From: Isoetes taiwanensis
Lineage: Eukaryota; Streptophyta; Lycopodiopsida; Isoetales; Isoetaceae
Direction of reading: 5' to 3'
Length of the DNA stretch: 64,000 nucleotides
NCBI GenBank assembly: GCA_021234155.1
Contig: JAJEKV010000006.1
Location: forward strand, 7,967,003-8,031,002
Positions within the stretch are counted from its first letter, which is position 1, and every line of letters begins with the position of its first letter. Below the pieces are notes generated by a model. That model saw only the letters and a program-made list of their open reading frames with translations. It made no database searches and had not been told where the DNA came from. Made by a program: the position numbers and the translations under genes. Shown one piece after another: positions 24,276 through 35,717 of this stretch.

Positions 24276-25850
24276 GGCTCCAACATGCCACCTAGACTCC
24301 AACACACCAAGGTGGCTCAAACATGCCACCTAGGCTCCAACATGCCAAGGTGGCAAGAAAAATGCCGTGGGCTCCAACATGCCATCTAGACTCAAACATG
24401 CCAAGGTGGCTCAAACATGCTACGCAGGCGCAAACATGCCACCTAGGCTCCAACATGCCAAGGTAGCTCAAACATGCCACGTGGGTTCCAACATGCCACC
24501 TAGGCTCCAATACACCAAGGTGGCTCAAACATGCCATCTAGGCTCCAACATGCCACCTAGACTCAAACATGCCAAGGTGGCTCAAACAAGCCACCTAGGC
24601 TCCAACATGCCAAGGTGGCTCAAACATGCCACCTAAGCTCCAACATGCCACCTAGGCTCCAACATGCCAAGGTGGCTCAAACATGCCAAGTTGGCTCAAA
24701 CATGGCACGTGGGCTCAAACATAGCATATAGGCTCCAACATGCCAAGGTGGCTCAAACATGCCACCTAGGCTTCGATATGCCACCTAGGCTCAAACATGC
24801 CAAGGTGGCTCAAACATGCCACATGTGCTCCAACATGCCACCTAGGTTCCAACATGCCAAAGTGGTTCAAACATGCCAAGGTGCTAAAACATGCCACCTA
24901 GGCTCCAACATGCCACCTAGGCTAAAACATGTGAAGGTGGCTCAAACATGCCACGTAGTTTCCAACATGCCACCTAGGCTCCAACATACCACCAAGGCTC
25001 CAACATGCCACCTAGGCTCCAACATGCCACGTGGGCTGCAACATGCCACCTAGGCTCCAACATGCCGGAGTTGGTTCAAACATGCCACCTAACCTCCAAC
25101 ATGCTATCCAGGGCTCAAACATGCCAAGGTGGCTCAAACATGCCACGTGGGCTCAAACATGCCACCTAGGCTCAAACATGCCACCTTGGCTCCAACATGC
25201 CACCCATGCTCCAACATGCCAAGGTGGCTAAAACATGCCACGCTGGCTCCAATATGCCACCTAGGCTCCAACGTGACACCTAGACTCAAACATGCCAAGG
25301 TGGCTCAAACATGCCACGCTGGCTCCAACATGCCACTTATGCTCAAGCATGCCACCTAGGCTCCAACATGCCACCTAGGCTCCAACATGCGACATAGGCT
25401 CAAACATGCCATGTGTGCTCCAACATACCACCTAGGTTCCAACATGCCAAAGTGGCTCAAACATGCCACCTAGGCTCCAACATGCCAACTAGGCTCAAAC
25501 ATGCCATGTGGGCTCCAACATGTCACCTAGGCTCCAACATGCCAAGGTGCTCAAACATGCCACGCGGGCTCCAACATGCCACCTAGGCTCCAATATGCCA
25601 AGGTGGCTCAAACATGCCAGGGTGGCATGTTGGAGGCTAGATGGCTCACCTTGGCATGTTTGAGCCACCTTGGCATGTTGGAACCTAGGTGGCATGTTTG
25701 AGCCACCTTGGCATGTTGGAGCCTAGGTGGCATGTTTGAGACATATTGGCATGTTGGAGCCCATGTGGCATGGTTGAGCCACCTTGGCATGTTGGAGCCT
25801 ATGTGGCATATTTGGGCCTAGGTGGCATGTTTGAGCCTAGGTGCCATGTC
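24276..25850. repeat. 19-bp minisatellite, second block, with orientation switch
   Basis: Same unit family as 21500-22150, with about 80 copies. From about 25625 the units run in the opposite orientation (GGCATGTTGGAGCCTAGG...), making a head-to-head junction. CCTAGG and CCAAGG cores persist across the switch. Confidence 0.9.
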
Positions 25851-26440
25851 ACCCAAAATTGCCAATGTCACCTTGGCAAGATCCCCCTCTTGTAATTTTT
25901 GTGATATCTCACTCCACATCGGGAACTTCCACCCGTGGGCTTGATCGCGATTGAATCCCATCAATGATATTAATTAGACACTCGTGGCTCCCCAATTCGT
26001 CCCTGTAGCAATGGATGACGTAGTAGAATCTGGGCCTTAATTGGTGTCATTGACGAACAAATACTTTCATAAAGTTTATTGGACATTTTAAATTTTGAAT
26101 ATTGTCTAATAAATATCACTTATATAGAAACCCATGTATTCAACGGCCGAGATTAATGCCAAAATGAATGGCACGGATTTTGATCCGGTCTGTCATTCTG
26201 ATGATGTTCGCCAGTGTGAACTGTTCCCTTGCCGCTCTTTGGCAATAGCCTATTAAAACTCGAATGCTCTGCTTCATAGCAGTGCACCAATTTGCTTCAT
26301 CGTAGCTTTGCTTTAATTTCCACCCATCGTCGGATCTACTCCAGCTTTGTTTATTACATTACCTTCATATTTTTGAATCTTTGAAGTTGAACTCAACTCA
26401 ATCATTTTAAAATGCACAATGAGATTTGTGGTGAAGTTCT
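25851..26440. other. Unassigned sequence beside the minisatellite
   Basis: No gene. A phrase around 26137-26205 (CAACGGCCGAGAT ... GGATTTTGATCC) is echoed at 27149-27200, so this may be a repeat or promoter fragment. Confidence 0.25.
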
Positions 26441-26469
26441 TCATCCGTCTGCCTTTCGAAGTTTTAGAG

Positions 26470-26650
26470 CATGCTTTTCTTGATTGCTGGGTTTGTAGAT
26501 GCAATTTCGGTTGTTGCTATTGCAAAAGAAAGTTTGGAGCCCAGTTTAACGGCCCTAAAGCTGCTTCTTGAACAACTACGAGGAGTTATTGTGCAGTTGG
26601 AGGCAAAAAGCAGGAAGCCGGAGGTTTTGGAGCATGCCGTTTTGCTCTGA
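26470..26650 (+). pseudogene. Helical N-terminal-like fragment, possibly NLR-type
   Basis: A short open frame reads LFLIAGFVDAISVVAIAKES and then a Leu-rich helix with LTALKLLLEQLRGVIVQLEA, ending in a stop after EVLEHAVLL. The pattern resembles the helical (RPW8/CC-like) N-terminus of some plant immune receptors. The evidence is weak, and no P-loop or LRR region follows. Confidence 0.25.
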
Positions 26651-28739
26651 TACAAAGGTCGCAGGGTATTTCACTACGAAAAAAGGAAGGATCAGATATA
26701 TTTGTAGATTTCAGAGGTGGATTTATGCCCGGTCTATGTTTTAATTTTATTGCTCTGTCAAGGGGTTTTTATCAGATGGAACCAGTGAAAATCCTGCTAT
26801 GTACTTTTTACAGGCAAGCTTGGCCTTGGCTTCTTTCGAGCAAATATAACCAGGCTTGCAAAAACTGGAGTTATTGCACCTAATAGAGTTGGCAATGTCA
26901 TGTAATTTGGCCGAGTCAACAAATGTTCTACTTCAATGTCCATACATTTTAATGAAGTAAGGTTGCTTGGTGATGCGCGCCTCCGTTCCCACCTTGCCAA
27001 CATTTGCAACGAAGAATCATGCCACTAGATAAACGAGGCATATTCCGTTCCCACCTCCACTAGACCTAGGGTTGGCCATTCGGGCAACCCAAAAACAAAA
27101 AACCTTAATTCTAGCTTGGCAAAATCATAGCAAACAGATGTTATAATTCAACGGACGAGATGGTCCTAGATGAACGGCCTGGATTTCGATCCAGGCCCTC
27201 TCATCCTATTGGTTTTGCTTAAACGGTTTCATTTCCCGCCGGCCCTGTATCCCGCCTTGGCCGCTTTGGTATGTCTATGGCTATGGCGGTGACGATGGCT
27301 CCAGCGCTTTGGTATGGTATGGCTATGGCGATGGCTCCAACGATCCACGACGCCAGCAATGGCGATGGCGATGGCGCATGTAGCATCTTCTGAACTTAGC
27401 AGTAAACAGCGGCCAGAAAATAGTGTTTGCAAATTTGGTGGAGGATGAAGAAGTATTTGGATTAATACCTTGCTCGAAATCGGGTGAAGCTTGAAGCTTA
27501 GCAAAGGCATGAGGCCGTGAAATGGTCTTGGCAAACCGGTCCGGAATCCGGTTCACATCTATCTTCGGAATCCGTTTGAAGCATGAAGACGCCGATCTCC
27601 TTTCCTCTTCCCTTTTATTTTTCCTTGATTAATCATCGGATTTGTTTTATTTAAACGAGGGACATCCATGGAGTGAAGCATTGTGATTCATTGTGGCAAA
27701 GGCATTACGCTTTGCGTAAAGCTCATGAGAAAATGATCATCTACGGTAAGCCTACCATGCTGCTACCATTTCACTGATCTCTATTCCTTAACATTTTCAT
27801 CTTTCTTTGCAGAGAAGCATAAGGCCATAGATCTATGGCTGCTTGCAGCTGTAATCTGGTTGGAAATCTTCCTACGTAAGGCATTACAGCTTCGAAATGG
27901 ATCATGAAATGCTGCCCGGGGCTACCACATTGCTTGATTCACAAGCTTTCTAACATCTAAAGGTAATGACAGTCTGATATCTGTTTATTATATTTGGAGG
28001 ATAAAGTTGTGGCATTTTTGGTCGATTACCTGTTATGCAGGTTAGAATCAGTCCTTCAGAGCATATTTGTGCCTCACGACCAGATTAAGAAGTGCAATTA
28101 AAGAAGGTACTTTAACAACAACATCATTTCTGTTAGTATTTGACAAAGACTCATGTTCAATACTTCTTTGTATCAAATGTCCTGAATATTGAGTTCTTAT
28201 GTTAAATCCCTCTATCTTTATGCTTCTGTTTGAGCTTGCTTGTAAATTACAAGGTTATTTTTCTTTTTCTCTGTAGCTTGCAAATGCTTGCTTCTTTCTA
28301 CATTTCATTAACTTTGTCTTATCTATCTTTTCTCTGCAGGTTGCTGATAAATTAGTGTTGAAATCTTGGACATTCCCCATAATGTTGTCAAAGAAAGGAT
28401 TGACAGAAAGGAGCCAGGCATCGACCAGAGGAAGAAAAGGATGGTTCAGAAAATTTGTTCTTTATAAAGTAAGGATATATAGTGCCTATTTTTATTAACT
28501 AGGTTTACCATAACATTCTGTTTAGGTGGAAATACCCTAGAGTTGGATTAATAGGAATACCTGATAAACATTTGAGAGTGCTAGAGATGAATGAGCATCT
28601 TTTTAATTGTAGGCCAGAAGTTTCTTTAAAATTTCGCTAACATTTGCTTGAATGGATTTATTTGGGTTCAACTCCCAAACAACTTTATTAAAGCATAGTT
28701 CTAAGTGAAAAAAAAATTGTGAGTAGAACAATTGAAAAA
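26651..28739. other. No supported gene; GGCGAT/GGCTAT microrepeat
   Basis: Between 27270 and 27385 a GC-rich microrepeat of GGCTATGGC/GGCGATGGC occurs. 27720-28480 shows splice-like signals and short open pieces, but I recognise no protein. Confidence 0.3.
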
Positions 28740-29285
28740 ACAATGACTATGTGGAAATTTTTTATCTATGGTTATTTGATGCTGTTTTTTGTTTTTTTAT
28801 TAATATAGGTTTTCAACATGGTTTTCTTTAAAACCATGTATCTTTATTTGAGAAAGACCACATTTGAAAACAACTATTATAAAAAACCACACGTGGATGT
28901 TATGTTAAGCCACATGTTATTTTTCAGTAAAAACAACACTTAAAAACTATTATCCACGTGTATATTATATTAACACCACATGTTATTTTTTACTAAAAAC
29001 AATACTTAAAAACAACTTCTATTTTAAAAATGACATGTGGACATTCTGTTAAACCACATGTTGTTTTCTAGTAAAATAACACTTGAAAACAATACATCGA
29101 ATTTTTTTAAAAGACTATGTCAATTTCCTATGCATAGATTTTTTGGAGAAAAACTACACGTTATTTCTAGCATTTTCGGAACAAAACAATGGGTAATTTT
29201 TAAGTGTTGTTTTTTTGCAAAAAAGATACTAAAAAACTACACGTTGAGCAAATTTTGGGGTTATAGTGCGTGGTGTCGGTTTGAA
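28740..29285. repeat. ACATGT/ACACGT-rich block (inside the LTR pair)
   Basis: AT-rich DNA with repeated ACATGTGG, ACACGT and AACACTTGAAAAC phrases. Its end, about 29205-29285 (TTGTTTTTTTGCAAAAAAGA followed by ACTAAAAAAC), is repeated at about 32338-32400. This makes the block a relative of 30560-32420, outside the LTR pair. Confidence 0.6.
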
Positions 29286-30081
29286 CCATAGGAGGTTGCC
29301 CTTGTTTTTACAGAGATAGCGCCAAGGTTGTGGAGCGAAATCAGGTTGTGACGATAGACCTTCTTCACCTGAGGAAGGAAAATACTTCAACCAAGAAAAC
29401 TGATGGGCGGTGGGACGAGCGTAAGATATGAACAGAAAAAAAATATCCCCGTAGTATCCCGATGGGATTTCGCCTCGTTCGAACGATGGGGCTTAGCGAA
29501 GATCGAGAAGAAGGGCATCCGCAAAGACACAAAAAAGAGGATTCGTGAAGAATGGGTACAAATATGCAGAGCACAGAGTAAGGATATGTCCATGAGATAG
29601 TCGACGAAGAACCCAAGTGTTTGAGAAAAAGAATGGTGCAGAATTTGCCCCATTTTTGCAAATATCACAGAATATGGTGATGAAGAACAACTGAAGACCG
29701 AAGAGCATCTCCAAAGACCGCAACGAGAAGAACCGGAACATTTGAGGCAAAGATATCCGAAGAGAACCACATCTTTTTCTTTTTCATTGTAAACATGAAA
29801 CAAATAAGAAATGTTATCATGCAAGAGCCAACGTTGCACCTTTTTTAGACAATAGGCAGATATAAGAGATAACAAGCCAAAAAATTTGTCGATGAAGAAC
29901 CAAATAGGAACTGTATTTTGCCAAAAACCAGTTTTGCCCTAAATATGGGCAAATATCAGAAAGGTGAATCCAAGTAATTGTCGATGTAAAACCAATATTT
30001 TTGCTGAAAAACTTTTGGAGATGCTTGAAAAGAAAACAAAGGAGGATCATGAGCCCAAGAGACCCCGGCATAAGGCGCCAG
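29286..30081. other. Region upstream of the 3' LTR, no pol gene
   Basis: Imperfectly repeated phrases (GTCGACGAAGAACCCAAG, GTCGATGAAGAACCAAAT, GTCGATGTAAAACCAAT) occur at 29600, 29889 and 29980. No obvious polypurine tract lies directly before the LTR at 30082. No domain is recognised. Confidence 0.35.
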
Positions 30082-30530
30082 TGTTGATATTTGGGGTTCT
30101 TGGCATCACCTGCTTTGCAAAGAAGTCCATGACTGCCGGATGCCACAAGGCTGCCACAAATGCTCATGGATCAACAAAAGAAGATGGGAAGAACTCCAAG
30201 AACAAGAACAAAGCAAAGAATGAACAAAACAGGATCATATTGATGCTCCAAAAGGAGGTGCTCCAAAACGTGAGCAAAAACCTAAACAATGAGAGGAAAT
30301 GCTCTCTCTATATAGTAGAGCAAAACCCTAACCCTAACTCACATCTCACCTACCACAGATCTAGGCTAAATCTGGGCCATAGATCGTGGGGTCCAATATG
30401 ACAAAGACATGTGGCCTATGCCACCTACCACATATGTGGGCTAAATCTGGGCCCTAGATCAAGTGGTCCAATGTGATAAATACATGTGGCCTATGCCACT
30501 CATACATATGTTTAGCCCAAAGGGCTAACA
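30082..30530 (+). mobile_element. 3' LTR of the LTR retrotransposon
   Basis: Near-identical to 17811-18256 and in the same orientation, with ends TGTTGATAT and GGGCTAACA. The main differences are a short block after GGCATCACCT and single changes such as AACAGGATC versus AACAGAATC. It is followed by TAGAT. Confidence 0.85.
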
Positions 30531-30535
30531 TAGAT
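30531..30535. other. Target-site duplication TAGAT, right
   Basis: Matches 17806-17810, which shows the two LTRs came from one insertion event spanning about 12.7 kb. Confidence 0.8.
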
Positions 30536-31059
30536 CTTTGTTGTTTCAAGATTTCGTATAGTCGTTTTAAAATAGCTTAAAAGAGCACCTAATACAGAAA
30601 AAACAATAGGTAAGACCTACATGCTGTTTTTTAGGTTTTATTAAGAACCACATGTCTGTGAGGAAAGCAGCACTTGAAAACTGCAGCTACTATTAGAAAA
30701 GACATATAGAAACAGATGTTATACTACATGTAGATAAACCTTGAGAAAGTGAAACAACAGTTAAAACTTACACGTTATTTTTAAGTTATTAAAAGCCACA
30801 TGTCTACTGTAGAGGAAACCAACACTTGAAAACTGCACCTATTTTTAGAATCAACATGTAGAAATAGATGTTATTCTACATGTAGATCTTTGTAAAACCT
30901 ACACGTCATCTTTGTAAGGTTTATGAAGAACCACGTCTGCTTTGAGGAAAACAACATTTGAATACTACAGCTGTTATTAGAAACAACATTAGAAACAGAT
31001 GTTATCCTACATGTAGATTAATCTTGAGAAAGTGAAACAACAGGTAAATAATACATGTC

Positions 31060-32085
31060 TAACAAAAAGCCACATGTCTGCTTTGAGGAAATCAACACAC
31101 CTATTTTTATAAACAACATGTAGAAAGAGATGCTAATCCTACAGGTAGATAAATGTGCTCAAACAAAAACAACATGTAAAAACTACATGTCACCTTAACA
31201 AAAAAAAGCCACATGTCTGCTTTGAGGAAATCAACACACCTATTTTTACAAACAACATGTAGAAAGAGATGCTAATCCTACAGGTAGATAAATGTGCTCA
31301 AACAAAAACAACATGTAAAAACTACATGTCACCTTCTGAATTTAACAAAAAGCCACATGTCTGCTTTGAGGAAATCAACACACCTACTTTTAGAAACAAC
31401 ATGTAGAAAGAGATGCTAATCCTACAGGTAGATAAATGTGCTCAAACAAAAACAACATGTAAAAACTACATGTCACCTTCTGAATTTAACAAAAGCCACA
31501 TGTCTGCTTTGAGGAAATCAACACACCTACTTTTAGAAACAATATGTAGAAAGAGATGCTAATCCTAAGGGTAGATAAATGTGCTCAAACAAAACAACAT
31601 GTAAAAACTACATGTCACCTTCCGAATTTAACAAAAAGGCAACATGTCTGCTTTTGAGGAAATCAACACACCTACTTTTAGAAACAACATGTAGAAAGAG
31701 ATGCTAATCCTACAGGTAGATAAATGTGCTCAAACAAAAACAACATGTAAAAACTACATGTCACCTTCTGAATTTAACAAAAGCCACATGTCCGCTTTTG
31801 AGGAAATCAACACACCTACTTTTAGAAACAATATGTAGAAAAAGATGCTAATCCTACAGGTAGATAAATGTGCTCAAACAAAAACAACATGTAAAAACTA
31901 CATGTCACCTTCTGAATTTAACAAAAGGCAACATGTCTGCTTTGAGGAAATCAACACACCTACTTTTAGAAACAACATGTAGAAAGAGATGCTAATCCTA
32001 CAGGTAGATAAATGTGCTCAAACAAAAACAACATGTAAAAACTACATGTCACCTTCTGAATTTAACAAAAAGCCACACATAGTTT
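31060..32085. repeat. 144-bp tandem repeat, about 7 copies
   Basis: The landmark AACAACATGTAGAAAGAGAT (or close variants) occurs at 31112, 31251, 31395, 31538, 31683, 31827 and 31971, giving spacings of 139-145 bp. Units also share CTACAGGTAGATAAATGTGC and CCACATGTCTGCTTTGAGG. The array sits inside a wider ACATGT-rich region (30560-32420) that looks like the subterminal part of a large DNA transposon. Confidence 0.9.
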
Positions 32086-32420
32086 TTAGCAAATCCGGAC
32101 AAAACTCTACACGTAGTCTTTTGATGTCTTTTTTTGTAAAAGAACAACACTTGAAAACAACACTTGAAAACAACATGTTGACTTTTGATGTTTTTGCAAG
32201 AACCACATGTAGAGAAAGTTGCAAAATTCTACGTGTAGATTTTTGGAAAAAAAAAGACATGTCTAAAATTTATGCTAAAAAAACCACACGTCATTTCTAG
32301 CAAATCCGGACAAAAAACAACACTGTAGTTTTTTGGTGTTGTTTTTTTGCAAAAAAGACACTAAAAAACAACATGTGGACCCAGTTTTGGGGTGGTAGTG
32401 TATGGACGCCATGGTACGGA

Positions 32421-33079
32421 TGCGGGGGTCACTGATGTGGCACGTGTTCTCTAGCACACCCAGGGATCCATTATGCTCGGAGAGGAGACGCCTCTCTGAC
32501 CTGCCTCATCAGACCGGGGAGATGTAACCTGGAGTAGTCTCATAGGGTGATTCCATGGGATTGCATCTCCGGAGGCCTACAATTATGCCATAGCATGTTT
32601 CAGCCTATCTGCAAAGTGTTCACAGGAGGGGCGGATGGAGTGGACTACCCTAGCCATTGTTCTATGCCAGCCAATGCCATGTTATACCTCTGTCTGTTGT
32701 TATCTGGAGGCCTCGACCGTCAGTCGACCCCCTTGAGTCTGAGCCGGGGCTAGAAGCCTCATTTATGGTGCATTTGCATTTCCTTTGTTTTTTTTTTTAT
32801 ATTCTGTTGTATCCGTATTGATGATGATGGGCCACCCTTCGTAGTGGTATATTATTTATTTGTATTATTCCCAGGTGCTAATATCTATGTACGCTTCCGC
32901 TATATAGGATTTCCATAGAAGGCGTGGGACGAATGGCACCTCCGTGTCCTTCACCTGGACACTTGCCCATCACAGGTGGTCCGAGTCAGACGGAGGGTCT
33001 GGAGTCGCCATGGGAGGGGAATTTCCCATATTTATACGATGGGAGCATCGTATAGGGGAGCGTCACACTCGCTATCACT
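32421..33079. other. Unassigned, possibly LINE-derived
   Basis: No reading frame of note. It directly precedes the reverse-transcriptase piece and may be decayed 5' sequence of the same LINE, but I see no motif. Confidence 0.25.
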
Positions 33080-33460
33080 AAAAATCTCTGGTCTATATGT
33101 AGATACATTAGGGGCATTTGTAGAAGCAACGGGGAGGATTTATATGCACCTCAGGTGTGGGAAACTAGGGTCCCAAACATGTTATATGTAGATGATTTGT
33201 TTTTTATGACAAAGGACAAAAATGGCCTGGGAGTTATATTGAAGACACTAGAAGAATTCTGTGCGCATATAAGTCTAACAGTAAATCTAGAAAGAAGAAA
33301 AATGGTAAGCTTTGGGAAGACGATTGAGAAGGAAGAAGGAGCCAGGTACTAATAGTGGAAACAACAAATGTATACAAATATCTTGGATATAGAATAGGGG
33401 TAAGAAGGACTTGAAAGCAAGGGATGGAAGAGAGATGGCAAACATCAATAAACAATTATT
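33080..33460 (+). pseudogene. LINE reverse-transcriptase fragment
   Basis: The piece GLYVDTLGAFVEATG is followed, after a frame shift, by PNMLYVDDLFFMTKDKNGLG. The latter carries the YxDD catalytic box, here YVDD. LKTLEEFCAHISLTVNLE continues the palm domain. After another break near 33350, VETTNVYKYLGYRIG gives the usual downstream YLG block. This is a decayed fragment of a plant non-LTR retrotransposon. Endonuclease and fingers are missing. Confidence 0.8.
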
Positions 33461-33496
33461 ATAGATTACAATCTGTTTGTGCGGACAATATCATAT

Positions 33497-34525
33497 TCAC
33501 AACAAGAGAATGGACATATAGCGACGTGGGCTTGCGACGTCTGAATCACGTGACGTCGCAATTGACGTGACCATGCGACGTCAATCGCGGCGTCCGCCGC
33601 GCAGCGTGCACGCCACGGCGTGAATGCGACGTCGACATCGTGACTGGCGGATCTGTCCACGCCCGGTGGATGTCTGCGCGCCAGTGGACGACATGTGTCA
33701 CGCCGGCGGATGCTTGCGGCGCCACGTCGCATCGCGACGTCTGATGACTTGGCCCATCCGTCCACGCCCAGTGGACTTGGGCGCGTGTGGACGGCAGTGT
33801 CCGCGTCAGTGGATGCTTGCGGCGCCACGTTGCATGCAGCGTATAGTACTTGGCCCATCATCACGCGGTGGACTTGGGCCGTGTAAGCGGCATGTGTGTC
33901 ACGCCCGGTGGATGCTTTTAGGTCACGCCGCATGCGACGTCAAGATGCCAGCCCCTCCTTTTGGTATACATTATATCGGAGGAATAAAGAACGGGTGGAA
34001 CATGGGCTCAAAGAAGCCACATAGGCTCAAGCATTGCCCCTAGACTAGAACATGCCACCTAGGCTCCAATAGAAGATCAAATATATGCCACATAAAGTAG
34101 AGAAAAAAATATAACACATGACGTCACAATGACATGTTGCCACCTAGGCTCACATTACATGTGGCTAAAATATGCCACTTACATCAAACATGTCAACTAG
34201 GTTCAAACATGACATGTGACTCAAACATGCGACCTGGGATCAAACAGGTCACATACTAAAATAAAATATACGGTATATGACGTCGCATTAACAAAATACC
34301 ACGCGTAGGCGTTGCATTTCCCTTAGGGTCGAACATGCCACCTAGGTTCAAACAAGCCTCTTAGGCTCAAGCATTGCCACTAGGCTCAAACATGCCCCAG
34401 TATCAAACATGTCACAACTAAAATAAAAAATAATTTAAATGACGTCGCTATAACAAAATACGTCGCATGCGACGTATTGACGTCGCATGCGACATATACA
34501 GCGACGTCAAAAACTCATTTCTTAG
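33497..34525. mobile_element. CACTA-like non-autonomous element rich in GCGACGTC
   Basis: The left edge CACAACAAGAGAATGG, followed by CATATAGCGACGT, mirrors the right edge ACATATACAGCGACGTC...TTTCTTAGTTGGGTG. Dense GCGACGTC and GTCGCATGCGAC motifs lie at both ends, like CACTA subterminal repeats. The 16-bp palindrome ACGTCGCATGCGACGT occurs at about 34459-34474. Inside are a 100-110 bp tandem repeat and decayed 19-bp minisatellite units (34010-34430). A 3-bp target duplication was not found. Confidence 0.45.
33605..33945. repeat. 100-110 bp GC-rich tandem repeat, 3-4 copies
   Basis: The block GGCGCCACGT...GCATG/GCATCGCGACGTC recurs at about 33608, 33718, 33821 and 33921. Shared internal landmarks are ACTTGGCCCATC, GTGGACTTGGGC and GGTGGATGCTT. 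Confidence 0.7.
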
Positions 34526-34532
34526 TTGGGTG

Positions 34533-34625
34533 AACATGAGTGGTCTTCTGGCCACGGAAATTGGTCCCCAGGGCAATGTCGATGTTCTGAGTCCATTGGC
34601 AGAGACGAATCGCGGTTCCAGGGAG
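34533..34625 (+). repeat. Partial 1.1-kb satellite unit left of the nested element
   Basis: TGGTCTTCTGGCCACGGAAA and GAGTCCATTGGCAGAG are landmarks of the satellite unit (compare 51230-51310). The unit is cut at about 34626 by the TIR of the 13.4-kb element and resumes at 48004. Confidence 0.8.
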
Positions 34626-34626
34626 G

Positions 34627-34658
34627 CATTAGGGCGGATTTGGGGTCTGAAAATGGCC
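34627..34658 (+). repeat. Left terminal inverted repeat
   Basis: This reads CATTAGGGCGGATTT then GGGGTCTGAAAATGGCC. It is the reverse complement of 47974-48004 except for small indels. A weaker inverted match, ATTTCCGC(T/G)(T)CCC, lies further in on both sides (about 34684 and 47944). Confidence 0.85.
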
Positions 34659-35237
34659 TCCTATCAGCCATTCCACGTCATATTTCCGCTCCCTTTTTCC
34701 CATGCCACCTAGGATACCAAACTCTCATAATTACAGATTTGCTTGGAATATTCTTCCGGAATAAGGGGGATTGCACATTCATGGCGCCATATGTATTTAA
34801 TTACATTTGGTTGTCGACGGACCGATGCAACACGTGGCGCTTCTAAAATGCCACTTGCATTATAGCATACCGCAACTCATGACAGGTGTCTCTTGGTAAG
34901 CGTCTTGGCGTCACCGCCTTCTACATTTCAAAATTTGAATGTGTAGGTTGAAGCTTTGTATCGATCGGACTTTCATTTCGAGGGCCGCCATACGCTTTAA
35001 CCGATCTTCACTTCATCCTAATACGGGCTTCCGCCCCTACAATTTGAAATTTGAATTTGCTTAATGTATAAAAGCATGGATTGTAGGAGAATGGACTTTT
35101 CGATTTCCATATGCACGTTGCAAATTTCAAAAACGGTTAGTACGGACGTTCGCTCACACGGTTTAATTGTCTTGGGGCATAAAAATACCACACCTTGATT
35201 TCGCGAGTCGCGATCTACACAAGATGGAAGTTGCTTG
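34651..35237 (+). repeat. Duplicated promoter-like block, copy A
   Basis: Similar along its length to 36575-37186. Shared landmarks are AATGGCCTCCTATCAGCCA, CTACATTTCAAAATTTGAAT and TATAAAAGCATGGATTGTAG, with a TATA box at 35067-35073. Both copies end in ATGGAAG. Here that ATG opens only a very short frame, so the copy is an orphan promoter or an internal duplicate of the element's end. Confidence 0.75.
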
Positions 35238-35420
35238 TTGTCAAATTAAACTTAAACACAAGTGAGGTCGACACTTACGTGGTTTTTCGAGGAGGGTTGA
35301 GTGTTTTTTTTAAATCCCAATTATCGACATAGTGTAACGTAGCATCTTGGTATTAAATAGTATGTTAAATTCGAATTATATCGGTGTTCATTTTCAGGTT
35401 AAACTCAAATCATATAGGTT

Positions 35421-35528
35421 TAGGAATAAGGTTAAAAAAGAAAGATATTGGATATTTAGGAATAAGGTTAAAAAAGGAAGATATTGGATATTTAGGTATA
35501 AGGTTAAAAAGGGAAGATATTAGATATG
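35421..35528. repeat. 36-bp tandem repeat, 3 copies
   Basis: The phrase TAGGAATAAGGTTAAAAAAG with GATATTGGATAT is repeated at 35421, 35457 and 35493 with few changes. Confidence 0.85.
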
Positions 35529-35717
35529 ACTCAAATTTCGAGATATGCACATAATGGCATGTAATGATGGTTGATAGGACTGGAATACGAATCATTCCTA
35601 CGATTTTCACGTCTAATCCAGCCTATATCTATTCCAGCCTAGATTGGCGCCCATTCTCCCCCCAATCTCCGCCCAATCTTCGCTAGATCCTCCGCCCAAT
35701 TTCTCTAGTCCATCGCC

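Noticed and set aside
21514-25790. Many 60-130 residue frames made of repeated CHLGSNMPRWLKHA-like peptides
   Set aside because: They are translations of the 19-bp minisatellite. A unit of 19 bp shifts the frame at every copy, and no start or codon pattern supports coding.
21500-25850. Possible CRISPR-like array
   Set aside because: Units abut with no unique spacers, the genome is eukaryotic, and no cas genes are present.
29387-29875. 162-residue minus-strand frame with Cys/Phe/Ser-rich sequence
   Set aside because: No domain, non-coding look, and it is antisense to repeat phrases in the retrotransposon interior.
33466-33933. 155-residue minus-strand frame
   Set aside because: It lies over a GC-rich 100-110 bp tandem repeat; amino acid composition reflects the repeat.
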